A stretch of DNA of 64,000 nucleotides from Streptomyces sp. NBC_01210 (GTDB lineage: Bacteria > Actinomycetota > Actinomycetes > Streptomycetales > Streptomycetaceae), in assembly GCF_036010325.1 (NCBI RefSeq), contig NZ_CP108549.1, positions 3,038,001-3,102,000 of the forward strand, in the 5' to 3' direction. The position numbers and the translations under genes were made by a program. Positions 1 to 8,684 of the stretch are shown here, piece after piece (position 1 is the stretch's first letter; each line of letters opens with the position of its first letter). The notes under the pieces are model-generated. The model saw nothing but the letters and a program-made list of their open reading frames with translations, did no database searches and was not told where the DNA came from.

Positions 1-484
1 CGGATGTCACGGCCTCGCTGTGGACGAACCGCTTGGGCTCGATACGGGTCAGCAGCCGCAGCGACTGGGCGTTGCCCTCGAAGCCGCCGCAGTCCTTGGC
101 GAAGTCGTTGAGCGCTTGCTCGCCGTTGTGCCCGAAGGGCGGATGGCCCATGTCGTGGGCCAGGCAGGCGGCCTCCACCAGATCGGGGTCGCAGCCGAGG
201 GCCGCGCCCAGTTCCCGTCCGACCTGGGCGCATTCCAGGGAGTGGGTGAGCCGGGTGCGCGGGCTGGCGTCCCATGCCTGGTTGCGTGTGCCGGGGGTCA
301 CCACCTGGGTCTTGCCGGCGAGGCGGCGCAGCGCGGAGGAGTGCAGCACGCGCGCGCGGTCCCGCTGGAAGGCCGTGCGGCCCGGACGCTTGTCGGGCTC
401 GGTGGCCCAGCGCGCGGTGGCAGCCTCGTCGTACACGTCGTGGCCGGCGGGGTCGTATGAGGTGGTGCTGGTGGTGCCTTCCAT
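1..484 (-). CDS. dgt: Deoxyguanosinetriphosphate triphosphohydrolase-like protein, N-terminal part
   Basis: HD-superfamily dNTPase that splits dGTP or related dNTPs into nucleoside and triphosphate and so affects the dNTP pool. The visible 161 residues contain the family signatures: the first metal histidine in RLTHSLE near residues 78-84, then [14 protein letters not shown] near 109-122 with the HD pair at 110-111. The C-terminal half lies outside the window. ATG at 484 is chosen because the protein then begins with the usual short polar leader before a Y-x-E-A-A-x-x-R segment. It lies 48 nt downstream of the cbiX-like gene on the same strand, so the two may be co-transcribed. The family assignment is firm; the nucleotide preference is not visible. 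Confidence 0.9.
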   Translation of the reverse strand, partial: MEGTTSTTSYDPAGHDVYDEAATARWATEPDKRPGRTAFQRDRARVLHSSALRRLAGKTQVVTPGTRNQAWDASPRTRLTHSLECAQVGRELGAALGCDPDLVEAACLAHDMGHPPFGHNGEQALNDFAKDCGGFEGNAQSLRLLTRIEPKRFVHSEAVTS

Positions 485-532
485 GCACCGAAGGTAACCG
501 GAGCCGGTGACAGCCGGGTGGCTGCGGGTGGG

Positions 533-1456
533 CTACGCCGGAGTGAGTTCGCGCCGCTGAGGGGCGTACGCAGTGGTCACGGCCTCGTCGTAACGCTGCA
601 GCAGCAGCCGGGCCAGGGCCGGGTGCGCACCGAGCGGGGCGGCGGCGATCCATGGCGCGACGGCGGCGCTGCGGGTGGCGAAGAGGCCGGGGGACGCGAA
701 GTAGGAGGCGACGGCGATCCGGTGGCGGCCACGGGCGGTGAGCGCGCGCACGGCCGCCGGGACGGTGGGCGAGACGGCGGAGGCGTACGCGGGGACGACG
801 GGCACGCCGCCGAGGCGCTCGCTGAGCTGGTCGGCGGTGCGGCGGGCGTCGGCGACCGAGTCCGGGTCACGGGATCCGGCGGCGGCCAGGACGACTCCGG
901 CGCTGCGGCTGGTGCCGTCCTCGGGGCGCCAGCCCGCGTCGGCGAGACGGGAACAGAGCGCCTCGACGAGGAGGGGGTGCGGGCCGAGCGGGGCGGCTAT
1001 GCGTATGTCCGCGCCGGGGACGGCCGCGGCGGCCTGCGGCAGATCGTGCTTGACGTGGTAGCCGCGGCTCAGCATCAGCGGTACGAGGACGGCTCTGGCT
1101 CCGCTCAGCCCGTCGCGCACCTCGCGGGTTTCGCGGGTTTCGCCGCCGAGCGTGGCGAGCGTGGCGGAGAGCAGCGGCTCGTTCAGCTCGATGTGGCCGA
1201 GGCGGACGTCGAGCTCGGGACGCAGTTCGCGGACCCGGTCGAGGAGCGTGGTCACGGCGCGCAGGGCGCGCGGGTCGCGGCTGCCGTGGGCGACTGCGAC
1301 GAGGGTGGGCTGCCGGTCGGTCGGGGGCATGGGCCTGCGGGTTCCGTTCAGTGTGACGTGGCTGAGTTGGGTGCCGAGCTGGGCCGTGATGCGTGTAAGA
1401 AGCTGCGCGGTGGTGTCGAGGGGCAGAGACTCACGAACGTGTGCCGACTCCGTCAT
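533..1456 (-). CDS. Sirohydrochlorin chelatase-like protein (CbiX family)
   Basis: Predicted class II chelatase that inserts Fe2+ or Co2+ into sirohydrochlorin for siroheme or cobalamin. The 307 residues form two tandem CbiX half-domains: AHGSRDP at about 56-62 with GYHVKHD at 132-138 in the first, and a second GSRDPDS at 194-200. The first 45 residues are a non-conserved extension. ATG at 1456 is preceded by AGGA at good spacing, so it is preferred over the internal ATG at 1330. The siroheme-dependent nitrite reductase about 22 kb away is a plausible consumer of the product. Metal choice cannot be read from the sequence. It is transcribed away from the MoxR/vWA cassette. Confidence 0.88.
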   Translation of the reverse strand: MTESAHVRESLPLDTTAQLLTRITAQLGTQLSHVTLNGTRRPMPPTDRQPTLVAVAHGSRDPRALRAVTTLLDRVRELRPELDVRLGHIELNEPLLSATLATLGGETRETREVRDGLSGARAVLVPLMLSRGYHVKHDLPQAAAAVPGADIRIAAPLGPHPLLVEALCSRLADAGWRPEDGTSRSAGVVLAAAGSRDPDSVADARRTADQLSERLGGVPVVPAYASAVSPTVPAAVRALTARGRHRIAVASYFASPGLFATRSAAVAPWIAAAPLGAHPALARLLLQRYDEAVTTAYAPQRRELTPA

Positions 1457-1606
1457 GAACCGATCCTGACGGGCGCAGGTTGCCGGGTCGTTGCGTGAGG
1501 GTGACGGGTGTTTTCCACGGGCTCACCGGCTGCCCGCCGGCGTTGTCAGACCCGTCACCTACTGTGATCGACATCGGAACCGGAACGTCGGGGAGGCGGT
1601 CTTGCC

Positions 1607-2482
1607 ATGGGCTGGATCGAGACGGAGAGCGGCGGATACGCCGTCACGTTGGACGGCACCAAGGTGCTGTGCAGGAACGCTGCCGGGCGCGCGTTGAAGC
1701 AGGTGCCGGCGAAGCTGCGGGACGACGCCGAGGTCGTGCGGCTGCGGCAGCTGGCCGAGTGGCTGGAGCGGCACGAACGGGACTGCCGCGAGCAGGTGGA
1801 CACCTGGCTGGTGCGCTCGCTGCCGGTGCCGGTGGGGCTGCTGGCCCGGGTGTGGCCGGACACGGCATGGCAGGCGGCGCTGCGCGATCTTGTGGTGGCG
1901 CCGGTGGCGGCGGACGGGACGGCCGATATGGAGCGCGCCGGGTTTCTGCGGGACGCGGATGCGCAGAAGGGCGCGGGGATCGTCGATCTGGACGGGGACT
2001 CGGTGCGGCTGGACTGCGAGACCGTGCTGATCCCGCATCCCGTGCTCCTCGAAGACCTCGACAATCTGCGGGAGTTCGCGGTGGAGCTGGGGGTCGAGCA
2101 GGGCGTGGAGCAGTTGTTCCGCGAGGTGTGGCGGCGGCCCGAGGATGTGCGGGGCCAGGACTGGCAGGCGTACGCCAACGGAAAGTTCGAGCAGCTGCGG
2201 CACGCCACGACGCGCGCTGTCTCACTCGGCTACCGGGTGCGCGGCGGCCAGGCGGTCTGCCCTCTGGTGGAGGACGGCCGGCCGCTCGAGGCGGCGTACT
2301 GGCTGGGGGACGACTATCCGGATCTGGAGGCGCTGACCGGCCCGCTGGAGTGGCGGGACAAGGACGGCCGTCGGCTGCCGCTCGCCGAGGTGGGGCCGGT
2401 CGCCTGGTCGGAGGGCGAGCGGATGGCCGCGTTGGTGTACGCGGGCCGGGTGGCCGCGGGTGACGAGGAGGGGCTGCTGTGA
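1607..2482 (+). CDS. DUF4132 domain protein, first gene of the MoxR/vWA cassette
   Basis: A 291-residue protein of unknown biochemical function. It resembles the C-terminal DUF4132 module of E. coli YehI and MolR: a central LPVPVGLLARVWPDTAWQ segment (about 71-88) and, later, HPVLL followed by a GVEQGVEQLFREVWRRP-like stretch, the part of the family that reads roughly as QPFxQLFRExY. No catalytic motif, signal peptide or membrane segment is visible, so it should be cytoplasmic. ATG at 1607 has GGGAGG 9 nt upstream. Its stop overlaps the next start in a GTGA tetranucleotide, which implies translational coupling. The 150-nt gap before it, shared with the divergent cbiX-like gene, should hold the cassette promoter, but I see no convincing -35/-10 pair. 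Confidence 0.75.
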   Translation: MGWIETESGGYAVTLDGTKVLCRNAAGRALKQVPAKLRDDAEVVRLRQLAEWLERHERDCREQVDTWLVRSLPVPVGLLARVWPDTAWQAALRDLVVAPVAADGTADMERAGFLRDADAQKGAGIVDLDGDSVRLDCETVLIPHPVLLEDLDNLREFAVELGVEQGVEQLFREVWRRPEDVRGQDWQAYANGKFEQLRHATTRAVSLGYRVRGGQAVCPLVEDGRPLEAAYWLGDDYPDLEALTGPLEWRDKDGRRLPLAEVGPVAWSEGERMAALVYAGRVAAGDEEGLL

Positions 2483-5400
2483 GCGGCGCGGGAAGCACGG
2501 CGGGGGGAACGGTGAACGGACTGCTGGAGGCCGGGGCGGTGCTGCCGCTCGGCGCGGGCGACGGTGCGGGACCTGGCGACGAGGGACAGATACAGGCTCA
2601 GGGCGACAAGCTGACGGCGCGGGCGTACGGACATCCGGCGCTCGATGGGCGCACGGTGGTGCGGCTGGTCCCGGAGGCGATCGGCCCCGCCGAGGATCTC
2701 GCCCTGGAGTATCTGGGCTTCACCCCCTCCGGGTCGGCGCCGGTGGGACGGGTGAAGCGGCAGTCGCTCGGCTTCCCCGCCTGGGCACTGGTCCACGACC
2801 CGGAGAACGGGCATCACGCGCTCGCCGTGGTCAAGGAGATGGAACGGCTCGCGCGGCTCGTCACGACCAAGCCGGGGCTCGCCAAGGAAGGCTTCGACGA
2901 GATCGGTGCGCGGCTGGACCGTTCCGTACCGCACTTCCTGCCGACCTTCTACGAGCAGGCGGCGCGGCTGTTCCTGGCCGCCGAGTCGCGGCAGCACGCC
3001 GCGGTGTACTTCGGCAAGGCGCGGGCGGCGGAGCAGCGGCACGCGCTGGCGGTCGACGAGGAGCGGCTGCGGGAGGTCTTCCTGGAGTTCGCGGGTGCGG
3101 GCGCACTGAGCGGCAAGGCGCTGCGGGAGTACGCCAAGGGGCTGGCGGCCCGGCTGGCGTCACCGGAGGCGTACGCGCAGTTCAGGACGGTGTCGCTGGA
3201 GCGGTGCGCGGCCGGACTCACTCCGTACGCGGGCATGGTGGAGGATCTGCGGCGCCTCGCGAAGGGCGCGGGTCTGGACGCGGCCGCCGAGGAGCGTGCG
3301 CTGATCGCGGAGATCATCCACACCGGGGCGATGAACCGCGCGGCGGCGAGCTTCTGGAAGTCGGCGCTGCCGGCCCTGGCTCATATCGCAGCCGAGGATA
3401 TGGCGGTACGGGAGCGGCTGCTGGCGCTGCTGCCGGCGGTGGGCGGCGACAGCCCGGCGGAGTTCGACGAGGCCTGGCTGTCGCTGCTGGACCGGTGCGG
3501 GGCCATCGGGCTGCTGCTGGACGGGACGGTTCCGGCGGCCGAGTGGCTGTCGTCCTGGGCCAGGCACCGGCAGCGGGGCTGGCGCGGCATGAATCGGCTC
3601 GCGGCCGAACTGACCCTGGTGGAGCGGCTGGCGGACCGGCTGGTCGCGGACGGCACACCACTGCAACTGCTGCGCGGCGGCGGCTGGCGCACCACCGTCG
3701 ACCTGGATCTCCTCGACACGTGTCTGGCCCTGGGGGTGCCGGTCGAGGCACCGTCGGACGCGATGGAGAACCTGGAGCTGGGGCCGTGGCTGTCCGACGA
3801 GGGTGAGGGGCGCAGGGATCTGACGGCGCTGGCCGCCGATTCACGGTTTGCGCCGCTGCTGCGCGGCGGCGTGGAGCGGGCGGCCGGCACCAACGAGGCG
3901 TCGGCGCAGCTGAACCGGATCGCGGACCATCCGGCGCTGCGTGCGGTGCTCGCGGGCTGGCTGGCCGACCGGGCCGAGGATCTGTCGCAGCCGCTCGGAC
4001 TGCCGGGCCTTGACGGCCTGTTGGGCCGGCTGACGAAGTTCTCCGCACCGTCCGTGCTGGCGGCGGCGCCCGAGGCAGTGGACCGTATCGCCGCCGTCTC
4101 CCCGGCCGGTGCGCTGGCCCGCACACTGCGCGCGGGCATTCTCGACGAGCTGGGCTGGCCCGCGCTGGAGGAGGCGCTTCCGGAGCTCGGCAAGGTCAAT
4201 CCCATGGCCTCCGGGCAGCGGCACGGCTATCTGGCCGACGAGTGGTACCGGCTCGCGGACGCCTGGCCCGCGCTGGTCGTCCGGGTCGGGACGCGCGTCG
4301 CGGCGGTGGGGCCGAACGGCGTGCTGGACCGGCAGACACTCACGCTGCCGGTGCGGTCGTCGTCCTCCTGGGATGTGCCGACGGTCCGTTATGTGGGCGG
4401 CCAGTGGCTGGTCGCCAACGGCCATGGCGCCGACCGCCGGGCGCGCTGGTCGGGACGGCCCGCCGAGGTGTTCAAGCCGGACGGCGACCTGAGGGACCAC
4501 TGGACCTCGTTCCAGAATCCGACGCTGGCACTGCCCGACGGCAGCCGCACCTTCGGCGGGCGGCCCGTCCACGCGGGCGACACCTCGTTCGCGGCGGAGC
4601 AGCGGCCGGTCGCCTCGGACGGCATCTCGATGTGGGTGCTGCACCAGGGCCAGTGGTGGGACTACGACCCCGAGTCGGCCCGCAGGGGCCGGATCTCGCT
4701 GCCGGCCTTCTTCGACTCGGCGCTCGCCGAAGGAGCGGGCAGCGCGCACGGACAGCGCAGCCTGCTGGAGAGGGCCTGCCGCCTGCTGCCCGTACAACCG
4801 GGCCTGGAGTCCTCGCCGTTCGGCAGCAAGGACGGGCTGCTCGGCTGGTGGGTGCGGTACGACGCGCAGGCGCGGACGCTCACCGCCTGCTCGGTGGACG
4901 GCAGCCGCAGCCCGGCGGTGGAGCTCCCGCGAGGCAGCAGCATCGAGCACCTCACGCACGGCATTCCGCTACCGCCGCTGCGGCTGCCGGGCGGGGCCGT
5001 ACTGCATCCGCGCGAGTCTCGCGGCTTCGACGGGCAGCTCGCCCTGTACGACTCCGAGGGCATCTGCCTGGCCGTGTTCAAGGAGGGCGACCGGGGCGGG
5101 GCACACGCGGCGGGTACTCCGCTGGTTCCGCCGATCACCTACTGGCATGCGCTGCGGCCGCGCGACGAGCGGGGTTCGGCGGCTCTGCGGGCGGTGACGG
5201 AGGCGGACGCGAAGGCACTTCTGAGCGCTGTCGCGGACGGTGCGAAGCCGGACGCGGCCGTACGGAAACTGCTGCCGGAGGTCACCCATCCCGGGCTGGT
5301 GGCAGGCGTGGCCGGTCTGGTCGAGGAGGCGGTACGGCACGGCAAGCGCATCGGTGTGTTCGCCGAGCGGGCGGCCAAAGAGCGGCAGAAGCCGGACGCG

Positions 5401-7470
5401 GCCGAGGCGCAGGAGCAGCGGGTACGGCATGCGCTCGACGGCGCGCTGCGCGAAGCATTCGACGGCTTCATGGGCTCCCGGCACTTCTATGGCCACCACC
5501 GCTACTGGGAGCGGGACACCACCACGTGCGTGAACCAACTCCGGCTGCTGCAACGGGTGCTGACACCTGAGACCGGTGCCGGGAAGGTGGCGCTGACGGG
5601 CACCGGCGTGGGGTGGCTGACGCTTCCGGGGCCCGGTATGTCGGCGCTCGCCGTACGTGCGGCCTCCCCGACGACGAGTGAGACGGACCGCGCGGCGCTG
5701 CTGGAGTTCCTCGACGCGGTGCTGGAGGTGAGGGCGGACGGCGACTCGGTACTCGTCGATCCGCGCGGTCGGCTGCGGATCGTGCAGCTGCGGATCGCAC
5801 GGCCCGCCCACAGCGATCAACTGCTGGGTGAGGTCCGGCACTCGGGGGCGCGGCGGCTGCTGATCGTCGCCTGTCAGCGGATCGAGGACAAGTACGCGTA
5901 CTGGAACGGCATCGAGTACGACCCGGCCGGGGCCTTCGGCGCCTGGGACGACTTCACGCTCGCCGAGTCGGATGTGCTGGGCGCGGCCGACGATCCGTTG
6001 CGGGCGGCCTCGGTGCGCCGGATGGTGGACGGGATACGGGAACACGGCCCGCTGCAGTACCGGCCGGAGCAGGCACAGGAGTTCGCCGAAGAGGTCGGCG
6101 TCGGGGCGGTCACGGGTGCGCTGCTGCTGCTCGGGCTGCCGGGCGTCACCACGTACGGCCGGCACGGCCTGCTCTCCGCCGAGTATCTGGCGCCGCTGGG
6201 AGCGAAGAGCGCCGAGGCGCAGGCCGGGCGAGGAGTGCTGGGCTCGCTGTCACCCGCGGAACGGCAGCTGTACACCGGCCTGTTGGTGCCGGCCGAGGCG
6301 CAGCGGGTGGCGGAGCTGTGGACAAAGGGGTTCGATCTGGAGCCGCTCACCCGGGCCTGGCTGGCGGCGCGCGGCAAGCGACGCGTCACGCCCGCCTGGC
6401 TGATCACACGGGCGGTGGCCGAAATCGGTACAGGACCGATCCTCGACCACGTGCTCAACCCCGAGGCGAAGACCGAGCTCACCGGCCGTACCGAGCAGCG
6501 CCACGGCGACGACGGGCTGGTCCCGGCGGAGCCGGAGAAGCTGCTCACCGGATCCACCCTGAGTACTTATGTGGCCATGTTGCGCTGGCTCGCGTACCGG
6601 CTGCCGTACGGCGATCCGCTGCGCGCGGTCCTGCCGGTCACGCTGCGGATGGTGCGTGAGCGGCTCGCCGACCCCGGGCTGCTGCTGGACCTCGGCGTGG
6701 ACTGGGACACGGAGGGCAGCGCGACCTCGGTGCGGCTGCGGGAGGCGTATGGACTGCCGCTCAAGCGCGACAGCGCGAAGGACGGGCTGGTCGAGGTCTC
6801 GGACGCGGTGGTGCTTGCGCCGATGCGGTACCGCTCGGAGTGGGATTCGGTGTGGGTGCGGTCGGCGGCCCTCGTGGACGGCGCGAGCGGAGGTCCGGAT
6901 CATCCGGCGCTGAAGCAGCTAGCCGCGACGGCGGGCGAGAAGCCGGCGCTGAAGGCGCTGCGTACGGTGCTGAGCGAGGAGTTCACGGCGCTGGTCACGG
7001 CCGACGGACAGGCGGGGGCGGCGCAGTATCCGCCGCACAGCGTGCCGGAGCTGGTGACAGCGGCGGCGGAGCGGTTCGGCCTCTCCGAGGACGCGGCCGC
7101 GCTCTATCTGATGCTGCTGGCCCTGCCCGATCCGACCGACCGCAATCAGGCGGAGTGGACCGGCTGGAAGCCTGCCCGGCTCAAGAAGGCGCGGGCCGAA
7201 CTGGCCGCCACCGACCTGGCGGTGGAGGCAAAGCGGGCGCGCGCCGGGCGTTCGCTCTTCCTGCCCGGCGGCTGGCTGGAGCAGAGGACACCGCGGCTGC
7301 CGGCGGAGAGCTGGAAGACGGCGATCGTGCCGTGGGATCTGTACGGCTTCGTGGTGCCGGACCGTCCGGTGGCGCAGCTGTACGCGGCGGCATGGCGGCG
7401 GGTCGTGGAAGGCGATGCGCCGGGGTTCGAGGAGTTCAGGGGACGTAGCGGCAGGGGAGGTTCGCGATGA
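2479..7470 (+). CDS. Very large cytoplasmic protein of unknown function in the MoxR/vWA cassette
   Basis: A 1663-residue protein with no signal peptide, no clear membrane segment and no motif I recognise. The first 550 residues or so look helical and Leu/Ala-rich, like repeat scaffolds. The middle (about 600-900) is richer in Trp, Gly and aromatic residues and may be beta-rich. The last 600 residues are again helical, ending with a WDLYGFVVPD segment. In homologous neighbourhoods a large DUF4132/MolR-like protein occupies this slot, so it may be a distant or split partner of the preceding DUF4132 gene. The GTG start overlaps the upstream stop by 4 nt; a second in-frame GTG at 2512 is possible. 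Its stop overlaps the MoxR start in ATGA, so stoichiometric production with the ATPase is likely. Confidence 0.8.
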   Translation: MSGAGSTAGGTVNGLLEAGAVLPLGAGDGAGPGDEGQIQAQGDKLTARAYGHPALDGRTVVRLVPEAIGPAEDLALEYLGFTPSGSAPVGRVKRQSLGFPAWALVHDPENGHHALAVVKEMERLARLVTTKPGLAKEGFDEIGARLDRSVPHFLPTFYEQAARLFLAAESRQHAAVYFGKARAAEQRHALAVDEERLREVFLEFAGAGALSGKALREYAKGLAARLASPEAYAQFRTVSLERCAAGLTPYAGMVEDLRRLAKGAGLDAAAEERALIAEIIHTGAMNRAAASFWKSALPALAHIAAEDMAVRERLLALLPAVGGDSPAEFDEAWLSLLDRCGAIGLLLDGTVPAAEWLSSWARHRQRGWRGMNRLAAELTLVERLADRLVADGTPLQLLRGGGWRTTVDLDLLDTCLALGVPVEAPSDAMENLELGPWLSDEGEGRRDLTALAADSRFAPLLRGGVERAAGTNEASAQLNRIADHPALRAVLAGWLADRAEDLSQPLGLPGLDGLLGRLTKFSAPSVLAAAPEAVDRIAAVSPAGALARTLRAGILDELGWPALEEALPELGKVNPMASGQRHGYLADEWYRLADAWPALVVRVGTRVAAVGPNGVLDRQTLTLPVRSSSSWDVPTVRYVGGQWLVANGHGADRRARWSGRPAEVFKPDGDLRDHWTSFQNPTLALPDGSRTFGGRPVHAGDTSFAAEQRPVASDGISMWVLHQGQWWDYDPESARRGRISLPAFFDSALAEGAGSAHGQRSLLERACRLLPVQPGLESSPFGSKDGLLGWWVRYDAQARTLTACSVDGSRSPAVELPRGSSIEHLTHGIPLPPLRLPGGAVLHPRESRGFDGQLALYDSEGICLAVFKEGDRGGAHAAGTPLVPPITYWHALRPRDERGSAALRAVTEADAKALLSAVADGAKPDAAVRKLLPEVTHPGLVAGVAGLVEEAVRHGKRIGVFAERAAKERQKPDAAEAQEQRVRHALDGALREAFDGFMGSRHFYGHHRYWERDTTTCVNQLRLLQRVLTPETGAGKVALTGTGVGWLTLPGPGMSALAVRAASPTTSETDRAALLEFLDAVLEVRADGDSVLVDPRGRLRIVQLRIARPAHSDQLLGEVRHSGARRLLIVACQRIEDKYAYWNGIEYDPAGAFGAWDDFTLAESDVLGAADDPLRAASVRRMVDGIREHGPLQYRPEQAQEFAEEVGVGAVTGALLLLGLPGVTTYGRHGLLSAEYLAPLGAKSAEAQAGRGVLGSLSPAERQLYTGLLVPAEAQRVAELWTKGFDLEPLTRAWLAARGKRRVTPAWLITRAVAEIGTGPILDHVLNPEAKTELTGRTEQRHGDDGLVPAEPEKLLTGSTLSTYVAMLRWLAYRLPYGDPLRAVLPVTLRMVRERLADPGLLLDLGVDWDTEGSATSVRLREAYGLPLKRDSAKDGLVEVSDAVVLAPMRYRSEWDSVWVRSAALVDGASGGPDHPALKQLAATAGEKPALKALRTVLSEEFTALVTADGQAGAAQYPPHSVPELVTAAAERFGLSEDAAALYLMLLALPDPTDRNQAEWTGWKPARLKKARAELAATDLAVEAKRARAGRSLFLPGGWLEQRTPRLPAESWKTAIVPWDLYGFVVPDRPVAQLYAAAWRRVVEGDAPGFEEFRGRSGRGGSR

Positions 7471-8684
7471 GCGCGGGCGCGGGGAACAGGGTCGCGAAGA
7501 GCAAGGTCGCGAAGAGCAGCGTCGCGGGGGGCGCGGCGCGGCAGGTGGAGCTGCCGGAGGACCGGTACGGCGAGGAGCTGAGCTTCCTCGCTGCGTACGA
7601 CGGCGGGCCGAGGCCGCCGGGATGGCGGATGACGCCACGCGCGGCGGTGCTGTTCGTCTGCGGTTCCGACGGCGAGCCGCTGCGGACGGCGGAGGGGCAG
7701 CAGCTGGTCGTTTCACGGAAGTTCGTGGGCGACCGGGCACTGGTGGAGCGGTGTGTGGTGACACTCGCGGGCGAGCGGGGGCTGCTGCTCGTCGGCGAGC
7801 CGGGCACGGCCAAGTCGATGCTCTCCGAACTGCTGGCCGCAGCCGTGTGCGGCAGCAGCACCCTCACCGTGCAGGGAACGGCCGGCACCACCGAGGACCA
7901 GCTGCGGTACGGCTGGAACTACGCGATGCTCCTCGCCAAGGGGCCGAGCCGCGAGGCCCTGGTGCCCTCTCCGGTGCTGACCGCGATGACGCGGGGCGCG
8001 GTCGCCCGGATCGAGGAGGTCACCCGCTGTCTGCCCGAGGTGCAGGACGCACTGGTCTCGCTGCTCTCCGAGCGCCGGATGTCCGTGCCGGAACTGACAG
8101 GACTCGCGGGCGGGGACGGCACCGAGGGGACGGAGGGAGCGGACGGGACCGTGCACGCCGTGCCCGGCTTCACGCTGATCGCCACGGCCAACCTCCGTGA
8201 CAAGGGCGTCTCGGAGATGTCCGCCGCGCTGAAGCGCCGCTTCAACTTCGAGGAGGTCGGCCCGATCGGCGACCTCGACGCCGAGACGGAGCTGGTGCGC
8301 GGGCAGGCCACGGCGGCGCTGGCGCGCTCCGGCGCACCGTTCGGGGTGGACGAGACGGTGCTGGAGGCGCTGGTGACGGCCTTCCGGGATCTGCGGACCG
8401 GGCGCAGCGCGGAGGGCTGGGAGGTCGAGCGGCCGTCAACGGTCATGTCGACGGCGGAGGCGGTCCATGTGGCCACGTCGATGGGGCTGGGTGCGGTGTA
8501 TCTGAGCGACGGGCGGGATGTCGTACGCACACTGCCGGGGCATCTCCTCGGCACGGTGCGCAAGGACGACCCGGCCGACCACGCACGGCTGTTGGGGTAC
8601 TGGGACGGGCCCGTGCGGCGGCGGGCCGAGGGCGGCGCACCGCTGTGGCGGACGCTGTGGGAGCTGCGCGATGAGCTCACCTGA
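7467..8684 (+). CDS. MoxR-type AAA+ ATPase (YehL-like)
   Basis: AAA+ ATPase of the MoxR group, which works as a chaperone or remodelling motor together with a vWA adaptor. The 405-residue protein has Walker A GEPGTAKS at 110-117, a Walker B-like ARIEEVTR near 180-187 where EE stands in place of the usual DE, sensor 1 FTLIATAN at 235-242 and an arginine-finger region SAALKRRFN at 252-260. An Ala/Lys/Ser-rich leader of about 25 residues precedes the fold, and a Gly/Glu-rich insertion sits at 213-230. ATG at 7467 has GGGGAGG at ideal spacing and overlaps the previous stop by 4 nt. The cassette also encodes a vWA protein, the standard partner. Substrates are unknown. Confidence 0.9.
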   Translation: MSAGAGNRVAKSKVAKSSVAGGAARQVELPEDRYGEELSFLAAYDGGPRPPGWRMTPRAAVLFVCGSDGEPLRTAEGQQLVVSRKFVGDRALVERCVVTLAGERGLLLVGEPGTAKSMLSELLAAAVCGSSTLTVQGTAGTTEDQLRYGWNYAMLLAKGPSREALVPSPVLTAMTRGAVARIEEVTRCLPEVQDALVSLLSERRMSVPELTGLAGGDGTEGTEGADGTVHAVPGFTLIATANLRDKGVSEMSAALKRRFNFEEVGPIGDLDAETELVRGQATAALARSGAPFGVDETVLEALVTAFRDLRTGRSAEGWEVERPSTVMSTAEAVHVATSMGLGAVYLSDGRDVVRTLPGHLLGTVRKDDPADHARLLGYWDGPVRRRAEGGAPLWRTLWELRDELT

